5,907 nucleotides of DNA from an uncultured bacterium (GTDB lineage Bacteria; Patescibacteriota; Patescibacteriia; 2-12-FULL-60-25), in NCBI GenBank assembly GCA_937968025.1, contig CALBSL010000188.1:1-5907 (forward strand), written 5' to 3'. Within the stretch, counting starts at the first letter, position 1. Each line of letters opens with the position of its first letter. The position numbers and the translations under genes were made by a program. Under the pieces are notes generated by a model, which saw only the letters and a program-made list of their open reading frames with translations, was not told where the DNA came from and did no database searches. This document shows positions 5,457-5,907 of this stretch, one piece after another.

Positions 5457-5907
5457 GGACACAATATCCGGTAATTTCTTCACGAATCGATACAGCATCG
5501 CCGGACGGTGCTGACCCCGAGTAAACTCGCCTGTTTCCTCCAAGATCTCGAGCTGCTGTAACCGTTTACGAAAATTTCGTCGATCGAATGAGCGCTTTAG
5601 TAGTCGTTCGTAGCACGCTTGAATATCACTCAGCGTGCATTTCTTGGGCAACAACCAGGAAACGATGGGTGTATACACGAGCTTTCCTTGAATGCGCTTG
5701 ATCGCTGTCGCGAGAATCGTATCGTGATCGTAGGCGAGTTTTTTTATCATCGAGACCTTCACCCATGTTGCACCAGGTACCAGCGTTGATCGTTCATCGA
5801 CCTCGGGAGGAAGGACCGCTACATAGGCAAGCGAAACAACACGGCCACGAGGATCACGATCGACTTCGCTAAACGTCGCTAACTGATCAACCCACACCGT
5901 TTTTGCG
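5442..5907 (-). CDS. NUDIX-family protein with NrtR-like C-terminal winged helix (N-terminus outside window)
   Basis: The frame is open from the right edge to the TAG at 5444-5442, giving 154 complete codons. The GTG at 5897 is not a likely start because in-frame codons for AKT precede it and the sequence continues a domain. The first visible part, LATFSEVDRDPRGRVVSLAYVA, is the conserved second half of the NUDIX domain of ADP-ribose pyrophosphatase/NrtR-type proteins. It is followed by ATWVKVSMIKKLAYDHDTIL and then a winged-helix region from TPIVSWLLPKKCTLSDIQ through RRNFRKRLQQLEILEETGE and HRPAMLYRF. That second block is characteristic of NrtR, a repressor of NAD metabolism genes that senses ADP-ribose, and of related NUDIX hydrolases with the same tail. 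The NUDIX box (GX5EX7REUXEEXGU) lies outside the window, so hydrolase and regulator cannot be told apart. No NAD biosynthesis gene is adjacent here. Confidence 0.85.
   Translation of the reverse strand, partial: AKTVWVDQLATFSEVDRDPRGRVVSLAYVAVLPPEVDERSTLVPGATWVKVSMIKKLAYDHDTILATAIKRIQGKLVYTPIVSWLLPKKCTLSDIQACYERLLKRSFDRRNFRKRLQQLEILEETGEFTRGQHRPAMLYRFVKKLPDIVSMIAE

Noticed and set aside
1..5907. CRISPR array, insertion sequence, tRNA, rRNA or riboswitch
   Set aside because: No regularly spaced repeats, transposase frame, terminal inverted repeats or RNA gene signature were seen; noncoding DNA totals only a few hundred bases at most.

Overview
The window reads as a gene-dense bacterial chromosome segment of moderate GC (roughly half), with six clear genes, one small membrane-protein gene and almost no spare DNA. 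Several traits point, without proof, to a Patescibacteria (CPR) genome of the higher-GC kind. No gene has a convincing Shine-Dalgarno sequence. Several genes have promoter-like sequences placed so that transcription would begin at or within a few bases of the ATG. Genes overlap by ATGA, and there are small membrane or anchored proteins with no recognisable family plus a TrmB-like regulator. TGA is used as a stop (ruvB and the gene after it), so the recoded-TGA lineages such as Gracilibacteria are unlikely. No 16S or ribosomal protein gene is present to settle the taxonomy.

Layout: bases 1-1462 (+) hold the C-terminal part of a large secreted right-handed parallel beta-helix protein whose start lies left of the window; it ends at a strong rho-independent terminator (1467-1498). 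A new transcription unit then starts: ruvB (1546-2610), an 84-residue two-helix membrane protein (2607-2861), a bacterial PH-domain (bPH2/DUF304) membrane protein (2858-3448) and a putative lipoprotein with an NTF2-like-looking C-terminal domain (3459-4028). The first three are joined by ATGA stop/start overlaps and the fourth follows after 10 bases. A TrmB-family helix-turn-helix regulator (4086-4823) has its own promoter with an exact TTGACA -35 box and a perfect inverted repeat over the -10 box and start codon, which looks like an operator.

On the minus strand, convergent with the regulator and overlapping its end by 4 bases, is a membrane-anchored protein of unknown function (4820-5419). 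Upstream of it is the C-terminal half of a NUDIX protein with an NrtR-like winged helix (5442-5907), cut by the right edge.

How they may work together: ruvB is housekeeping DNA recombination, and the three envelope genes behind it appear to share its transcript without an obvious functional tie. The two regulators/enzymes at the right are independent units. I see no CRISPR array, insertion sequence, tRNA, rRNA or defence system. The most interesting signals are the repeated near-leaderless promoter geometry, the operator-like palindrome of the TrmB-family gene and the uncharacterised envelope proteins.
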